From contig NZ_FMAE01000006.1 of the NCBI RefSeq assembly GCF_900094575.1, forward strand, positions 434,001 to 498,000: a DNA stretch of 64,000 nucleotides, given 5' to 3'. Positions 34,795 through 42,680 of this stretch are shown here, piece after piece. The translations under genes and the position numbers were made by a program. The notes under the pieces are model-generated. The model was given only the letters and a program-made list of their open reading frames with translations. It searched no databases and had not been told where the DNA came from. Origin of the DNA: Bradyrhizobium yuanmingense (lineage in GTDB: Bacteria > Pseudomonadota > Alphaproteobacteria > Rhizobiales > Xanthobacteraceae). Position 1 is the stretch's first letter. The number at the start of each line of letters is the position of its first letter.

Positions 34795-34906
34795 GGCGCG
34801 TTCCTTCCCGGAATCTGGTTCGAACTGGATCACGGCTTAGCCGGCGGTCCTCATGCCCGCAAGATCGCGGTTGCTCGCTAACGGTGGACCTGAGACAAGT
34901 GCAGGC

Positions 34907-35179
34907 ATGGATTCGATCATCGTCAGATACTGCTTCGCCGCTTCTATCGCCCTCGCGATCTCGGCCGTTCCCGCCTCGGCCGTGGAGCAAAACTGCCGCT
35001 TCATCCCCGCCAAGCCCGATCGCGAGGCCTGCTACAAGCGGCAGGAGGAAGACCTGTCGGCTAAGCGCAAGCCGGCCACGCTGGCGGCTGAGAGCACGAC
35101 GCTCGACACGCTGCGCCAGTTGCGGCAGGACGATGACGCGGTCTATCGCAGCATCAACAACATCTGCCGCGGCTGCTGA
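34907..35179 (+). CDS. small exported protein, four cysteines
   Basis: A 90-residue protein with a signal peptide (residues 1-25, ending VPASA). The mature part is charged and helical (KPDREACYKRQEEDLSAKR, LDTLRQLRQDDDAVYRS) and ends NNICRGC. No named domain was recognised. The ATG at 34907 is the start that opens on the signal sequence. It is divergent from the flavin oxidoreductase operon and followed 43 bases later by the NADAR gene. Confidence 0.72.
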   Translation: MDSIIVRYCFAASIALAISAVPASAVEQNCRFIPAKPDREACYKRQEEDLSAKRKPATLAAESTTLDTLRQLRQDDDAVYRSINNICRGC

Positions 35180-35222
35180 CCACGATGGCAGGATCCAAGG
35201 ACGGACAAGAGGAAGCATAGGG

Positions 35223-35786
35223 ATGCAGATCGATGGAGTTGATGCTCTAAGGAACGCAATCAGTTCTGGATGGGCTCCCGAGTTCGTCTTCTTCTGGGGA
35301 CACACTCCGAAGGATCACAGGATCGGCAAGCACGTGCTCAGCCAGTGGTGGCCGGCGACCTTCGTCATTGATGGCCAAACCTATAGTACAGCCGAGCACT
35401 ATATGATGGCCCAGAAGGCTGAACTATTTGGGGATCAGGACACGCTCGCCGCCATCCTTTCTGCGCCCGGTCCTTCGGAAGCGAAGAAGCTCGGTCGGCG
35501 AGTCAAGGGCTTCGACGAGGAGCGCTGGATAGTCCATCGCTTCGACGTCGCGGTACGCGGCAATTTGGCGAAGTTTGGCCAGAACCCGGAGCTCGGAGAC
35601 TGGCTGCTCGCGACCCGTGATGCTGTGCTTGTAGAAGCCAGCCCCGTTGATAGCGTCTGGGGGATCGGTGTTGCCGCAGACGACAAGCGAGCCAGTGACC
35701 CGCATAACTGGCCGGGCCTCAACCTGCTGGGTTTTGCGCTGATGAAAGCCCGCCATTCACTGAAATCAGGATCGTCGGCGCCCTAG
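35223..35786 (+). CDS. NADAR (YbiA/RibX-like) family protein
   Basis: A 187-residue protein with the NADAR fold. It has FFWGHTPKDHRIGKHVLSQW near residue 20, then TYSTAEHYMMAQKAELFGD, SPVDSVWGIG and NWPGLNLLGFALMKAR. Family members hydrolyse glycosidic bonds in riboflavin intermediates or reverse guanine ADP-ribosylation. Codon third positions look less GC-rich than in the neighbours (AGT, ACA, CTA, TTT are common), which hints at later arrival. It has no obvious operon partner. It overlaps the convergent enoyl-CoA hydratase by a few bases. Confidence 0.85.
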   Translation: MQIDGVDALRNAISSGWAPEFVFFWGHTPKDHRIGKHVLSQWWPATFVIDGQTYSTAEHYMMAQKAELFGDQDTLAAILSAPGPSEAKKLGRRVKGFDEERWIVHRFDVAVRGNLAKFGQNPELGDWLLATRDAVLVEASPVDSVWGIGVAADDKRASDPHNWPGLNLLGFALMKARHSLKSGSSAP

Positions 35787-36583
35787 CTGCCACTACCCCA
35801 GTTCGCCGCCCGCTTCTCGGCGAAGGAGGCCAGTCCCTCCGCCGCCTCGGCGCTCTGGCGCTTGAGCGAGTGCAATCGCACGAGCCGGGTGTAAGCGGCA
35901 TCGTTCACGGCCATGCCGCCGAACGAGCTCTCCAGCGCAAGCCGCTTGGTCTCGGCCATGGCCTCCGGTCCGTTGGCGAGCAGCTGCTCGACCACCTTGG
36001 CGCCTGCGGCCTCGAGATCGGCGAGCGGCACCACCTCGTGGACGAGGCCGATGCGGCGGGCGTCCTCGGCGCCGAAGCGCTCGCCGGTCAGCGCGTAACG
36101 GCGGACTTGCCGTACACTAATGGCATCGCAGAGCTGCGGGATGATGATCGCCGCGGTCAGGCCCCAGCGCACCTCGGTGATCGAGAACAGGGCGTTGTCC
36201 GCTGCAATCACGACATCGCAGGCCGCGATGACGCCGGTGCCGCCCCCGAAGCAGCCGCCCTGCACCAGCGCGACGGTCGGAAGCGGCAAAGTGTTGAGCC
36301 GCTGCACGGCCTCGAACGTCGCCCGCGAGGCTGCCTCGTTCGCCTCGCGCGATTGCGGCCGCACGCTGTTGATCCATTTGAGATCGGCGCCGGCCTGGAA
36401 GTGCTTGCCGTTGCCCCGGAGCACGACGACGCGCAAATTGGGCTTGCTGCCGAGGTCGTCCATGGCCGCAAGCACGCCTGAGATCAGCGCGCCGTCATAG
36501 GCGTTGTTGACCTCCGGCCGGTTCAACGTGACGGTCGCAACCCCGCGTTCATCGAGGCTCCACAGGACGGGGCTGGTACTCAT
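35783..36583 (-). CDS. enoyl-CoA hydratase/isomerase family protein
   Basis: A 266-residue crotonase. The CoA oxyanion-hole segments are HFQAGADLKWI (about 65) and GGCFGGGTGVIAACD (about 108). One catalytic Glu is visible in SITEVRWGL; the position of the second hydratase Glu reads VRQVRRY without an acid, so the true reaction may differ from classic hydration. GGAGG eight bases before the ATG at 36583 fixes the start. The ketopantoate-reductase-like gene is divergent, 150 bases away. Confidence 0.87.
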   Translation of the reverse strand: MSTSPVLWSLDERGVATVTLNRPEVNNAYDGALISGVLAAMDDLGSKPNLRVVVLRGNGKHFQAGADLKWINSVRPQSREANEAASRATFEAVQRLNTLPLPTVALVQGGCFGGGTGVIAACDVVIAADNALFSITEVRWGLTAAIIIPQLCDAISVRQVRRYALTGERFGAEDARRIGLVHEVVPLADLEAAGAKVVEQLLANGPEAMAETKRLALESSFGGMAVNDAAYTRLVRLHSLKRQSAEAAEGLASFAEKRAANWGSGS

Positions 36584-36734
36584 CGGCGGTCCTCCGGTTG
36601 TTTGCCGCACACTATGGCTGAGCGCGCCTGCCCTGATCCATATCTTTCCGGCGTAGGGTGGCCGCGTCCATCGCATGGCGGCTTGTGTCATGCTGGCGCC
36701 GGGCGACACCACGGGATGGACACGGGATATCAAC

Positions 36735-37709
36735 ATGCGCATCTGCATTTTCGGCGCAGGCGCCGTCGGCAGCCACATTGCGGTACGGCTGGCGCGCGCC
36801 GGCCATGAGGTCAGTTGCGTGATGCGGGGGGCGCATCTGGAGGCGGCCCGCGCCAACGGCCTCAAGCTGCGCGTCGGCGATTCCGAGGTCGGCGCCAAGG
36901 TGAACGCGTCAGGCGATCCGGCTCAGCTCGGCCCGCAGGACGTCGTGATCTCGACCTTGAAGGCGACGGCGCTTCAGGGGCTGGTTTCCAGCATCAAGCC
37001 GCTGCTCCAGGACGACACCGCGATCGTGTTCGCGCAGAACGGCATTCCCTGGTGGTACGGTATCGGCCTGCCGCCGCGGCACCCGACACCGCCCGACATT
37101 TCATTCCTCGATCCCGGCGGGCGCCTGCGCGCCTGCATCCCGAAGGAGCGGATCATCGGCGGCGTGATCTTCTCCTCCAACGAGGTGATCGCGCCCGGCG
37201 TGGTGCAGAACCTGACGCCGGACCGCAACCGCCTCCTGATCGGCGAATGCGACGACCGCAATTGCGAGCGGATCACGAAACTGCGCGGCGTCTTCAACGA
37301 TGCGCGGCTGGAATCGCCGCCGGTCGCCGAGATCCGCGAGGCGATCTGGTCAAAGCTGCTGACCAACATGTCGCTGTCGGTGCTGTGCCTGCTTACAGGC
37401 CAGACCGCGCGCGGCGTGCGCGACGACCCCGCCTTCACGGAGGTAATTCCGCGCATGCTGAACGAGGCCAACGAAATCGCCCAATACTTCATTCCCGAGG
37501 TCAAGCGTGCCAGCCGCAGCGGCCCCGCCCCCAACCACAAGCCGTCGCTGCTGCAGGATTACGAGCTCGGCCGCGCCATGGAAGTCGACGTGCTGGTGAA
37601 GGCGCCCCAGGCCTTCGCGCGCACCGCCGGCCTGTCCACGCCGACGCTCGACCTGATCGCCGCGCTCGCGATCCAGAAGGCGCGTGACAAGGGGCTTTAT
37701 TCGGCGTGA
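36735..37709 (+). CDS. ketopantoate reductase family (PanE/ApbA-like) protein
   Basis: A 324-residue NADP-dependent reductase. It has the GxGxxG motif IFGAGAVGSHIAVRLARAG at the N-terminus and a lysine in IWSKLLTNMSLSVLC (about residue 206) at the catalytic helix. PanE reduces 2-dehydropantoate in pantothenate synthesis, but many paralogues in such genomes serve other substrates. A second paralogue lies at 56335. The ATG at 36735 is chosen because translation there begins directly at the nucleotide-binding strand. Confidence 0.85.
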   Translation: MRICIFGAGAVGSHIAVRLARAGHEVSCVMRGAHLEAARANGLKLRVGDSEVGAKVNASGDPAQLGPQDVVISTLKATALQGLVSSIKPLLQDDTAIVFAQNGIPWWYGIGLPPRHPTPPDISFLDPGGRLRACIPKERIIGGVIFSSNEVIAPGVVQNLTPDRNRLLIGECDDRNCERITKLRGVFNDARLESPPVAEIREAIWSKLLTNMSLSVLCLLTGQTARGVRDDPAFTEVIPRMLNEANEIAQYFIPEVKRASRSGPAPNHKPSLLQDYELGRAMEVDVLVKAPQAFARTAGLSTPTLDLIAALAIQKARDKGLYSA

Positions 37710-37712
37710 GGC

Positions 37713-38390
37713 TCAGGCGAGCGCGTCGATCCAGGCCGCGAGCGCGTCCAGCACCTCGGTGAGCGCCTCGTCATTGCTACGGCCGGATTTCTTGAGCACC
37801 GCAAAGGAATGGTCGCCGCCTGCGACCTCATGCAGCGTCGCCTTACGCCCGAGCCGCTCGATGACGGGCTCGAGATGGGCAAGATCGGCAAGCTCATCGC
37901 GTGTGCCTTGCAGGAACAGCATGGGAATCGCGATTGCAGCGAGGTGCTCGGCGCGCTCGCTCGACGGCTTCTTGGCAGCATGGAGGGGAAAGCCGAGGAA
38001 GGCCAGCCCTTTGACATCGGGGAGCGGCGACTTCGACTGCGCCTGCGAGGTCATGCGGCCGCCGAATGATTTTCCACCGGCAACGAGCTTCAGCCCGGGG
38101 CAGAGCCGCCCCGCCTCCGCGACCGCGGCGCGCACGCTCGCGTGTGCGATTGCGGGCGGGTCAGGACGTCCCTTCTTCGCTTCCATGTAGGGAAAATTGA
38201 AGCGGAACGTCGCAATGCCGCGTTCGGCAAGGCCGGCTGCAACCTTCTCCATGAAGGAATGCCGCATGTCTGCGCCGGCGCCGTGCGCCAGGACGTAGCA
38301 GGCGCGCGCGTGGGTCGGCTGCGTCAGGATCGCCGAGATCGTGCCGATGCGCTCGATGTCGAACTTGAGCTCTGTCGTCTTGCCCGTCAT
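37713..38390 (-). CDS. alpha/beta hydrolase (dienelactone-hydrolase-like small type)
   Basis: A 225-residue hydrolase. It has YVLAHGAGADMRHSFME (oxyanion region), the nucleophile serine in AGGKSFGGRM (about residue 107), Asp in LQGTRDEL and His in GGDHSF. This is the KANL3/Tex30-like group of small alpha/beta hydrolases with unknown substrates. The ATG at 38390 is preferred, with GAGGCGG just upstream; 38408 has no ribosome site. The stop lies three bases from that of the convergent reductase gene. Confidence 0.82.
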   Translation of the reverse strand: MTGKTTELKFDIERIGTISAILTQPTHARACYVLAHGAGADMRHSFMEKVAAGLAERGIATFRFNFPYMEAKKGRPDPPAIAHASVRAAVAEAGRLCPGLKLVAGGKSFGGRMTSQAQSKSPLPDVKGLAFLGFPLHAAKKPSSERAEHLAAIAIPMLFLQGTRDELADLAHLEPVIERLGRKATLHEVAGGDHSFAVLKKSGRSNDEALTEVLDALAAWIDALA

Positions 38391-38410
38391 GACCGCCTCG
38401 ATTTGCATCT

Positions 38411-38508
38411 AAAGCGCGATGAGATCTGGATGAACGTCATCGCGCTTCAGGTTGTTGTTCGCGCATGATCTTTCCGGAAAACCGCTTCGCACTTTTCCGG
38501 ATCATGCT
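38411..38508. repeat. intergenic repeat, family D (AAAGCGCGATGA / GGATCATGCT)
   Basis: About 100 bases containing AAAGCGCGATGAGATCTGGATGAACGTC-type sequence with CATCGCGCTT as its inverse arm, then CATGATC-TTTCCGGAAAA and TTTTCCGGATCATG as a second stem. It fills the gap between two leftward genes. Confidence 0.8.
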
Positions 38509-39165
38509 CTATTGGCGCGTGCCGCTCGCGGGCCAGAGATAGTTCAGGACCTGATCGAGCGTCATCATGATCTCGCGGCGTCCGGCCTCGTTGTTCACAG
38601 AGCCGAATTTCTCCTCGAGCGCAAGCTTGGCGAAGCCGTGAACGGTGGACCAGGCTGCCGCAGCCGCCGTCTTCGCCTCCTTCGCGGTGCCGCCGGTCAG
38701 CTCGGCGACGACGACCTCGAACGCATGGCCGGCGGCCCTGCTCGCCTGCTTCAGGCGCGCATCGTCGGCAACCAGCCGCTTGTTGGCAAACATCGTCTGG
38801 AAACGGCCGGGATGCCTCAACGCATAATCGACATAGGCAAGTCCCTGGGCGTGGAGCTTGTCGCGGACGCCCTGCTTGCCGGAGGCCGCCTCGCGCAAGG
38901 CGCCGGCAAGCGCGTCGTAGCCGCGGATCGCCACTTCGGTGAGAAGGCCCTGGGCGTTGCCGAAATGATGCGATGGCGCGGCCGGCGAAACGCCGGCGCG
39001 GCGTGCGGCTTCGCGCAGCGTGAAGGCTTCCGCGCCCTGCTCGGCGAGAATGGCTTCGCTCGCGGCGATCAGCGCCTCTTGCAATTCGCCGTGATGGTAT
39101 CCGACCTCCGGCCTTGGCCGGGTCGGAGCGGTGCTGCGCTTGGCGGCGGGGGCCCGTTTCTTCAT
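38509..39165 (-). CDS. TetR/AcrR family regulator
   Basis: A 218-residue repressor-type protein. The N-terminal HTH is at about residues 38-70 (FTLREAARRAGVSPAAPSHHFGNAQGLL) and a ligand-binding helical domain follows (YALRHPGRFQTMFANK is typical of the WHG/TetR_C subgroup). The ATG at 39165 is preferred over a GTG at 39177, which would overlap the direct repeat. It is divergent from the SDR gene, and paired 15-bp direct repeats lie between them, so it probably controls itself and the SDR. Confidence 0.88.
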   Translation of the reverse strand: MKKRAPAAKRSTAPTRPRPEVGYHHGELQEALIAASEAILAEQGAEAFTLREAARRAGVSPAAPSHHFGNAQGLLTEVAIRGYDALAGALREAASGKQGVRDKLHAQGLAYVDYALRHPGRFQTMFANKRLVADDARLKQASRAAGHAFEVVVAELTGGTAKEAKTAAAAAWSTVHGFAKLALEEKFGSVNNEAGRREIMMTLDQVLNYLWPASGTRQ

Positions 39166-39170
39166 GTAAC

Positions 39171-39219
39171 TTGACACTGTTCAGATTGCAGCATATCTAT
39201 CTTAACACTGTTCAGATTG
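39171..39219 (+). promoter_or_regulatory. promoter with paired 15-bp direct repeats (TetR operator)
   Basis: ACACTGTTCAGATTG occurs at 39174-39188 and again at 39205-39219, 31 bases apart (about three helical turns). TTGACA (39171-39176), 17 bases and TATCTA (39194-39199) form a rightward promoter with one repeat in the spacer and the other just after the -10. This fits repression of the SDR gene by the divergent TetR protein. Confidence 0.7.
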
Positions 39220-39237
39220 AGCGGATCGGAGTTCGAA

Positions 39238-40179
39238 ATGACCGAAATGCAGAATATCACCGCGAGCAATTCCGTAAAGCGGCGTCATCTGGTTGGGGGC
39301 GCGGCCCTCGGCATGCTCGCAGGTGCCGTCGGCGGCCTTGCCGGCGGCGTGGCGCTCGGCCAGGGTGCAGCGCTGCCGCAGCAGAAGCCGAGCGGCAAGC
39401 AAAGATTCGCGGGCAAGGTCGTCATCGTCACGGGCGGCACCTCCGGAATCGGGCGGGCCGCAACGCTGATGTTCGCCGCCGAGGGCGGCCGCGTCGCCTT
39501 TTGCGGGCGCAACGCCGACCGTGGCAGGCAGGTGGAGACCGAGGTGCGCGAGTCCGGCGGCGAGGCCGTCTTCGTTCGCGCCGACCTGCGCCACGAATCC
39601 GAGGTGAAGGCGCTGGTCGATACGACCATCGCGCGCTACGGGCGGCTCGACGTCGCCTTCAACAATGCCGGCATCTCAATCGAGAAGCCGCTGCATGAAT
39701 TCAGCGCGGCCGAATTCGACGACGTGATCGGCACGGATCTGCGCGGCGTGTTCCTGTCGATGAAATATCAAATCCCGCACATGCTGGAGAAAGGCGGATC
39801 GATCGTCGTCACCTCCTCGTCCAACGCCATTGCGACGTCAGCCAAGCGCTCGGCCTATTCGGCTGCCAAGCGGGGGCTGGTCGGCCTGGTGCAGGCCGCG
39901 GCACTCGACTACGCAAAGCATGGCATCCGCATCAACACCTTGATCCCCGGCACCACGGACACCCCGATGATCCGCCGGCTCGCCGGCATGGAGGGCCTGC
40001 CCGATGCGGCCTGGCATATCGGCATCGCGCAATGGGCCAAATCCAACGTCCCGGGGTTACAGCGCGTGGCAGCGCCTGAGGAGATCGCGGCTTTTGCGCT
40101 GGTGCTGGCCTCCGACGATCATCCCTACACGACCGGCGGCCAGTTCGTGATCGACGGAGGCAAGACGGCTCATGGCTAG
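39238..40179 (+). CDS. SDR-family dehydrogenase with twin-arginine-type leader
   Basis: A 313-residue short-chain dehydrogenase. The core has VIVTGGTSGIGRA (cofactor motif, about residue 63), FNNAGIS, serine in VTSSSN and the YSAAK active site (about 205). Unusually, a leader of about 48 residues precedes the core and contains VKRRHLVGGAALG followed by a Gly/Ala hydrophobic run, resembling a twin-arginine export signal. GGAG seven bases before the ATG at 39238 supports including the leader. The substrate is unknown. The divergent TetR gene is probably its regulator. Confidence 0.84.
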   Translation: MTEMQNITASNSVKRRHLVGGAALGMLAGAVGGLAGGVALGQGAALPQQKPSGKQRFAGKVVIVTGGTSGIGRAATLMFAAEGGRVAFCGRNADRGRQVETEVRESGGEAVFVRADLRHESEVKALVDTTIARYGRLDVAFNNAGISIEKPLHEFSAAEFDDVIGTDLRGVFLSMKYQIPHMLEKGGSIVVTSSSNAIATSAKRSAYSAAKRGLVGLVQAAALDYAKHGIRINTLIPGTTDTPMIRRLAGMEGLPDAAWHIGIAQWAKSNVPGLQRVAAPEEIAAFALVLASDDHPYTTGGQFVIDGGKTAHG

Positions 40180-40301
40180 ATCGGACGCAGCCTGAAAACA
40201 CAGTTCATGGCGATCCCGGTGGGCGTATCCGCGCGACCACGATCTGGAAAACATCAATCTTCGCGCGTCCTCGGCGCGCAGGCCGTAACGCGCGGGAGCC
40301 G

Positions 40302-41858
40302 TCAGCTGACCCGCCGTTCCCGCCCCTCCCAGAACGGCCTGCGCAGCTCGCGCTTCAGCACCTTGCCGGCACCGGACAACGGCAACGGCGTCTCGGTGAT
40401 CTCGATGCTGCGCGGACATTTGTAGCCGGCAATCAACGTCTTCGTGAACTCGATCAGCTCGCCGGTCGAAACCTCTACGCCGCTGCGTTTGACCACGACG
40501 GCATGGACCTGCTCTCCCCATTGCTCATTGGGAATTCCGATCACGGCGCATTGCAGCACCGACGGATGCTGCGCCAGCGCGTTCTCGACCTCGACCGAAT
40601 ACACATTCTCCCCGCCCGAGATGATCATGTCTTTCACCCGGTCGACGACATAGATGAACCCGTCCTCGTCCATGTAGCCGCCATCGCCCGTGTGCATCCA
40701 GCCGTCGACGACGGCGCGCGCGGTCTCCTCCGGCCGCTCCCAATAGCCCATCATCACGGTGTCGCCGCGCACCACGATCTCGCCGACCGCGCCCGCCGGC
40801 AGCGGCTGGTCGTTCTCGTCGACGATCCGCACCTCGCAACCGAGCGTGGCGCGGCCCGCACCGCGATGACGTCCCTTTCTGCGCCCCTCCGCGACATGCT
40901 CGTTCGCATGTAGCAGCGTCGCGATCGGCGACAATTCGGTCATGCCATAGGCCTGGGTGAAGCGCACATGCGGCAGTGCGCGCGCGGCACGATCGAGCAC
41001 CGCCTCGCTGATCGGCGAGGCCCCGTAGATGATGTTCTTCAGGGACGACAGGTCGTATTTGCCGATCGCGGAGTGATCGACGAACATCTGGATCATCGTG
41101 GGCACCAGCAGCACGTCTGTGACGCGCTCGTTCTGCATCGCAGCCATCACGCCTTCGGGCGTGAAGCCCTGAACGATCACGTTCGAGCCGCCGGAGAGCA
41201 GCAGCGAATACATCGCCGCCCCGTTGGCAAGGTGAAACATCGGAGCCGCATGCAGATAGATCGCGCTTGCCGGAAACAGGCCTTCGCCGAGTGCGTTGAG
41301 CGCATTGGCCATCAGATTCTGGTGACTGAGCATCACGCCTTTGGAACCGCCGGTGGTGCCGCCGGTGTAAAAGATGCCGGCGAGATCGTCGCTTTTGCGC
41401 ATGGCGTCGGGCACCCGAGCGCTGCCCGCAACCAAAGCCTCATAGCTCTCCATCCCCGCCGGCGCCTCGCCATCGTCGGCATAGATCAGCTTCAGCCCCG
41501 GAATGGCGCCGGCGAGCTGCGCGCCGACCTGCGCAAAGGCCTTGTCGACCAGCAGAACGGACGCGCGGCAGTCGCGCAGCGCATCCTCGTTCTCCAGCGC
41601 GCTCCAGCGGATGTTGAGCGGCACGATCACGCCTCCCGCCCAGCCGGTCGCCAGATAGAGCTCGAGATAGCGGTCCGAGTTGAAGGACAGCACCGCAACA
41701 CGGTCGCCGTCCCTGACGCCGCGCGTGCGCAGGCCGCCGGCCAGCCTTGTAACGCGCTCGCTGAGCTCGCCCCAGCTGCGCCGCCGCTGGCCATAAACGG
41801 TCGCCAGCCCATTCGGATTGATCTGCAGCGCCCTGCGCAGGCCGTGCGTGATGTTCAT
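40302..41858 (-). CDS. AMP-forming acyl-CoA ligase
   Basis: A 518-residue adenylating ligase. It has P-loop FYTGGTTGGSKGVMLSH (about 170), YGMTELSPI, HTGDGGYMDEDGFIYV, DRVKDMIISGGENVYS and the catalytic lysine in SGAGKVLKREL. It activates a carboxylic acid as a CoA ester; chain length or ring type is not evident. The start at 41858 overlaps the TetR stop as ATGA, so regulator and ligase are translated together. The pair faces the beta-oxidation operon at 42681, for which the ligase would supply substrate. Confidence 0.9.
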   Translation of the reverse strand: MNITHGLRRALQINPNGLATVYGQRRRSWGELSERVTRLAGGLRTRGVRDGDRVAVLSFNSDRYLELYLATGWAGGVIVPLNIRWSALENEDALRDCRASVLLVDKAFAQVGAQLAGAIPGLKLIYADDGEAPAGMESYEALVAGSARVPDAMRKSDDLAGIFYTGGTTGGSKGVMLSHQNLMANALNALGEGLFPASAIYLHAAPMFHLANGAAMYSLLLSGGSNVIVQGFTPEGVMAAMQNERVTDVLLVPTMIQMFVDHSAIGKYDLSSLKNIIYGASPISEAVLDRAARALPHVRFTQAYGMTELSPIATLLHANEHVAEGRRKGRHRGAGRATLGCEVRIVDENDQPLPAGAVGEIVVRGDTVMMGYWERPEETARAVVDGWMHTGDGGYMDEDGFIYVVDRVKDMIISGGENVYSVEVENALAQHPSVLQCAVIGIPNEQWGEQVHAVVVKRSGVEVSTGELIEFTKTLIAGYKCPRSIEITETPLPLSGAGKVLKRELRRPFWEGRERRVS

Positions 41859-42592
41859 CCCGTCTCTCCTCCCGTGCGTTTCTTCCCTGTTGCTTTGCGT
41901 CCTGAGTTGCGCCCTTGCGGCGCCCTCGGCGTCTTCTTTGTCATTTGCAGCCGAACCTCGGCCGCCAGGCCGTCCGTCAGCCGCACCGTGAACTCGTCGG
42001 CGATCGCGGTCGGCGACAGCTTGCCCTCCCGTCGATACCAATGGCCGATCCAATTGAGCGAACCCGCGATCGCGAAGGCTGCAAGCTTTGGATCGCAAGG
42101 CCTGATCGAACCGTCAGCAATGCCTGCAGTAATGTATCGCCGGAAGGTGGCGTCGATCCGCCTCTTGGCGGCGCGTGCGACACCGGCGTTCCGCTCGGCC
42201 AGATCGCGCAAGTCGAAACGCACCAGGCTCGCGCCGAAATCGGTTGCCATCAGCGTGGCATAGGCGTGAACCAGCTTGCGCAGCTTGGCGAGACCCGAAC
42301 CGCCGCCGGCGTTGATCTCCGTGATCACGCCGTCAACGAGTTCGGCGCCCATCGACCAGCATTCGAACAGGATCTCGTCCTTGCCCCGGAAGTAATTGTA
42401 CAGCGCGGGCTTGGTGATGTTCAGCCGGTCCGCAACCTCGTTCAGCGTTGCGCGATGATAGCCCTGCTCCAGGAACAGCTGCACGGCGGCGCGCAGCACC
42501 GCCTCGCGCTTCTCGTCGCGGGCGCGGCGCCGGCTCTCGAACGGCAGCCAGGGCGAAGGCGATGACGGCGGAGCGGGCGGCGCTGAATCCAT
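41855..42592 (-). CDS. TetR/AcrR family regulator of acyl-CoA genes
   Basis: A 245-residue regulator. The N-terminal HTH is at about residues 28-70 (AVLRAAVQLFLEQGYHRATL, NITKPALYNYFRGKDEILF). An Ala/Pro-rich start and an Arg/Lys-rich C-terminal tail (KKTPRAPQGRNSGRKATGKK) flank the domain. The C-terminal domain resembles TetR proteins that sense acyl-CoA. It is divergent from the thiolase operon with TTACCC-AC-GGGTAA between them, and it is coupled to the ligase gene by a four-base overlap. Confidence 0.88.
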   Translation of the reverse strand: MDSAPPAPPSSPSPWLPFESRRRARDEKREAVLRAAVQLFLEQGYHRATLNEVADRLNITKPALYNYFRGKDEILFECWSMGAELVDGVITEINAGGGSGLAKLRKLVHAYATLMATDFGASLVRFDLRDLAERNAGVARAAKRRIDATFRRYITAGIADGSIRPCDPKLAAFAIAGSLNWIGHWYRREGKLSPTAIADEFTVRLTDGLAAEVRLQMTKKTPRAPQGRNSGRKATGKKRTGGETG

Positions 42593-42630
42593 GGTCGGTC
42601 GGTTGACTCTGGTGGAGATCGGACGATATG

Positions 42631-42663
42631 TTACCCACGGGTAAGAAAAAGTCCAACGGGTAA
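42631..42663. promoter_or_regulatory. TTACCC/GGGTAA operator between TetR gene and thiolase operon
   Basis: TTACCCACGGGTAA (42631-42644) is an inverted repeat with 6-bp arms around two bases. A further half-site CGGGTAA lies at 42657-42663. It lies 38 bases after the TetR start and 17-50 bases before the thiolase start, placed to control both. Binding by the TetR protein is inferred. Confidence 0.7.
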
Positions 42664-42680
42664 TTTATTGGGAGGAAGCG

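Noticed and set aside
31354..34881. A 1175-codon open frame on the plus strand
   Set aside because: It is fully antisense to the permease, ATPase, binding-protein and oxidoreductase genes, has no domain, and is rich in Arg/Gly/His as expected for a shadow of GC-rich genes.
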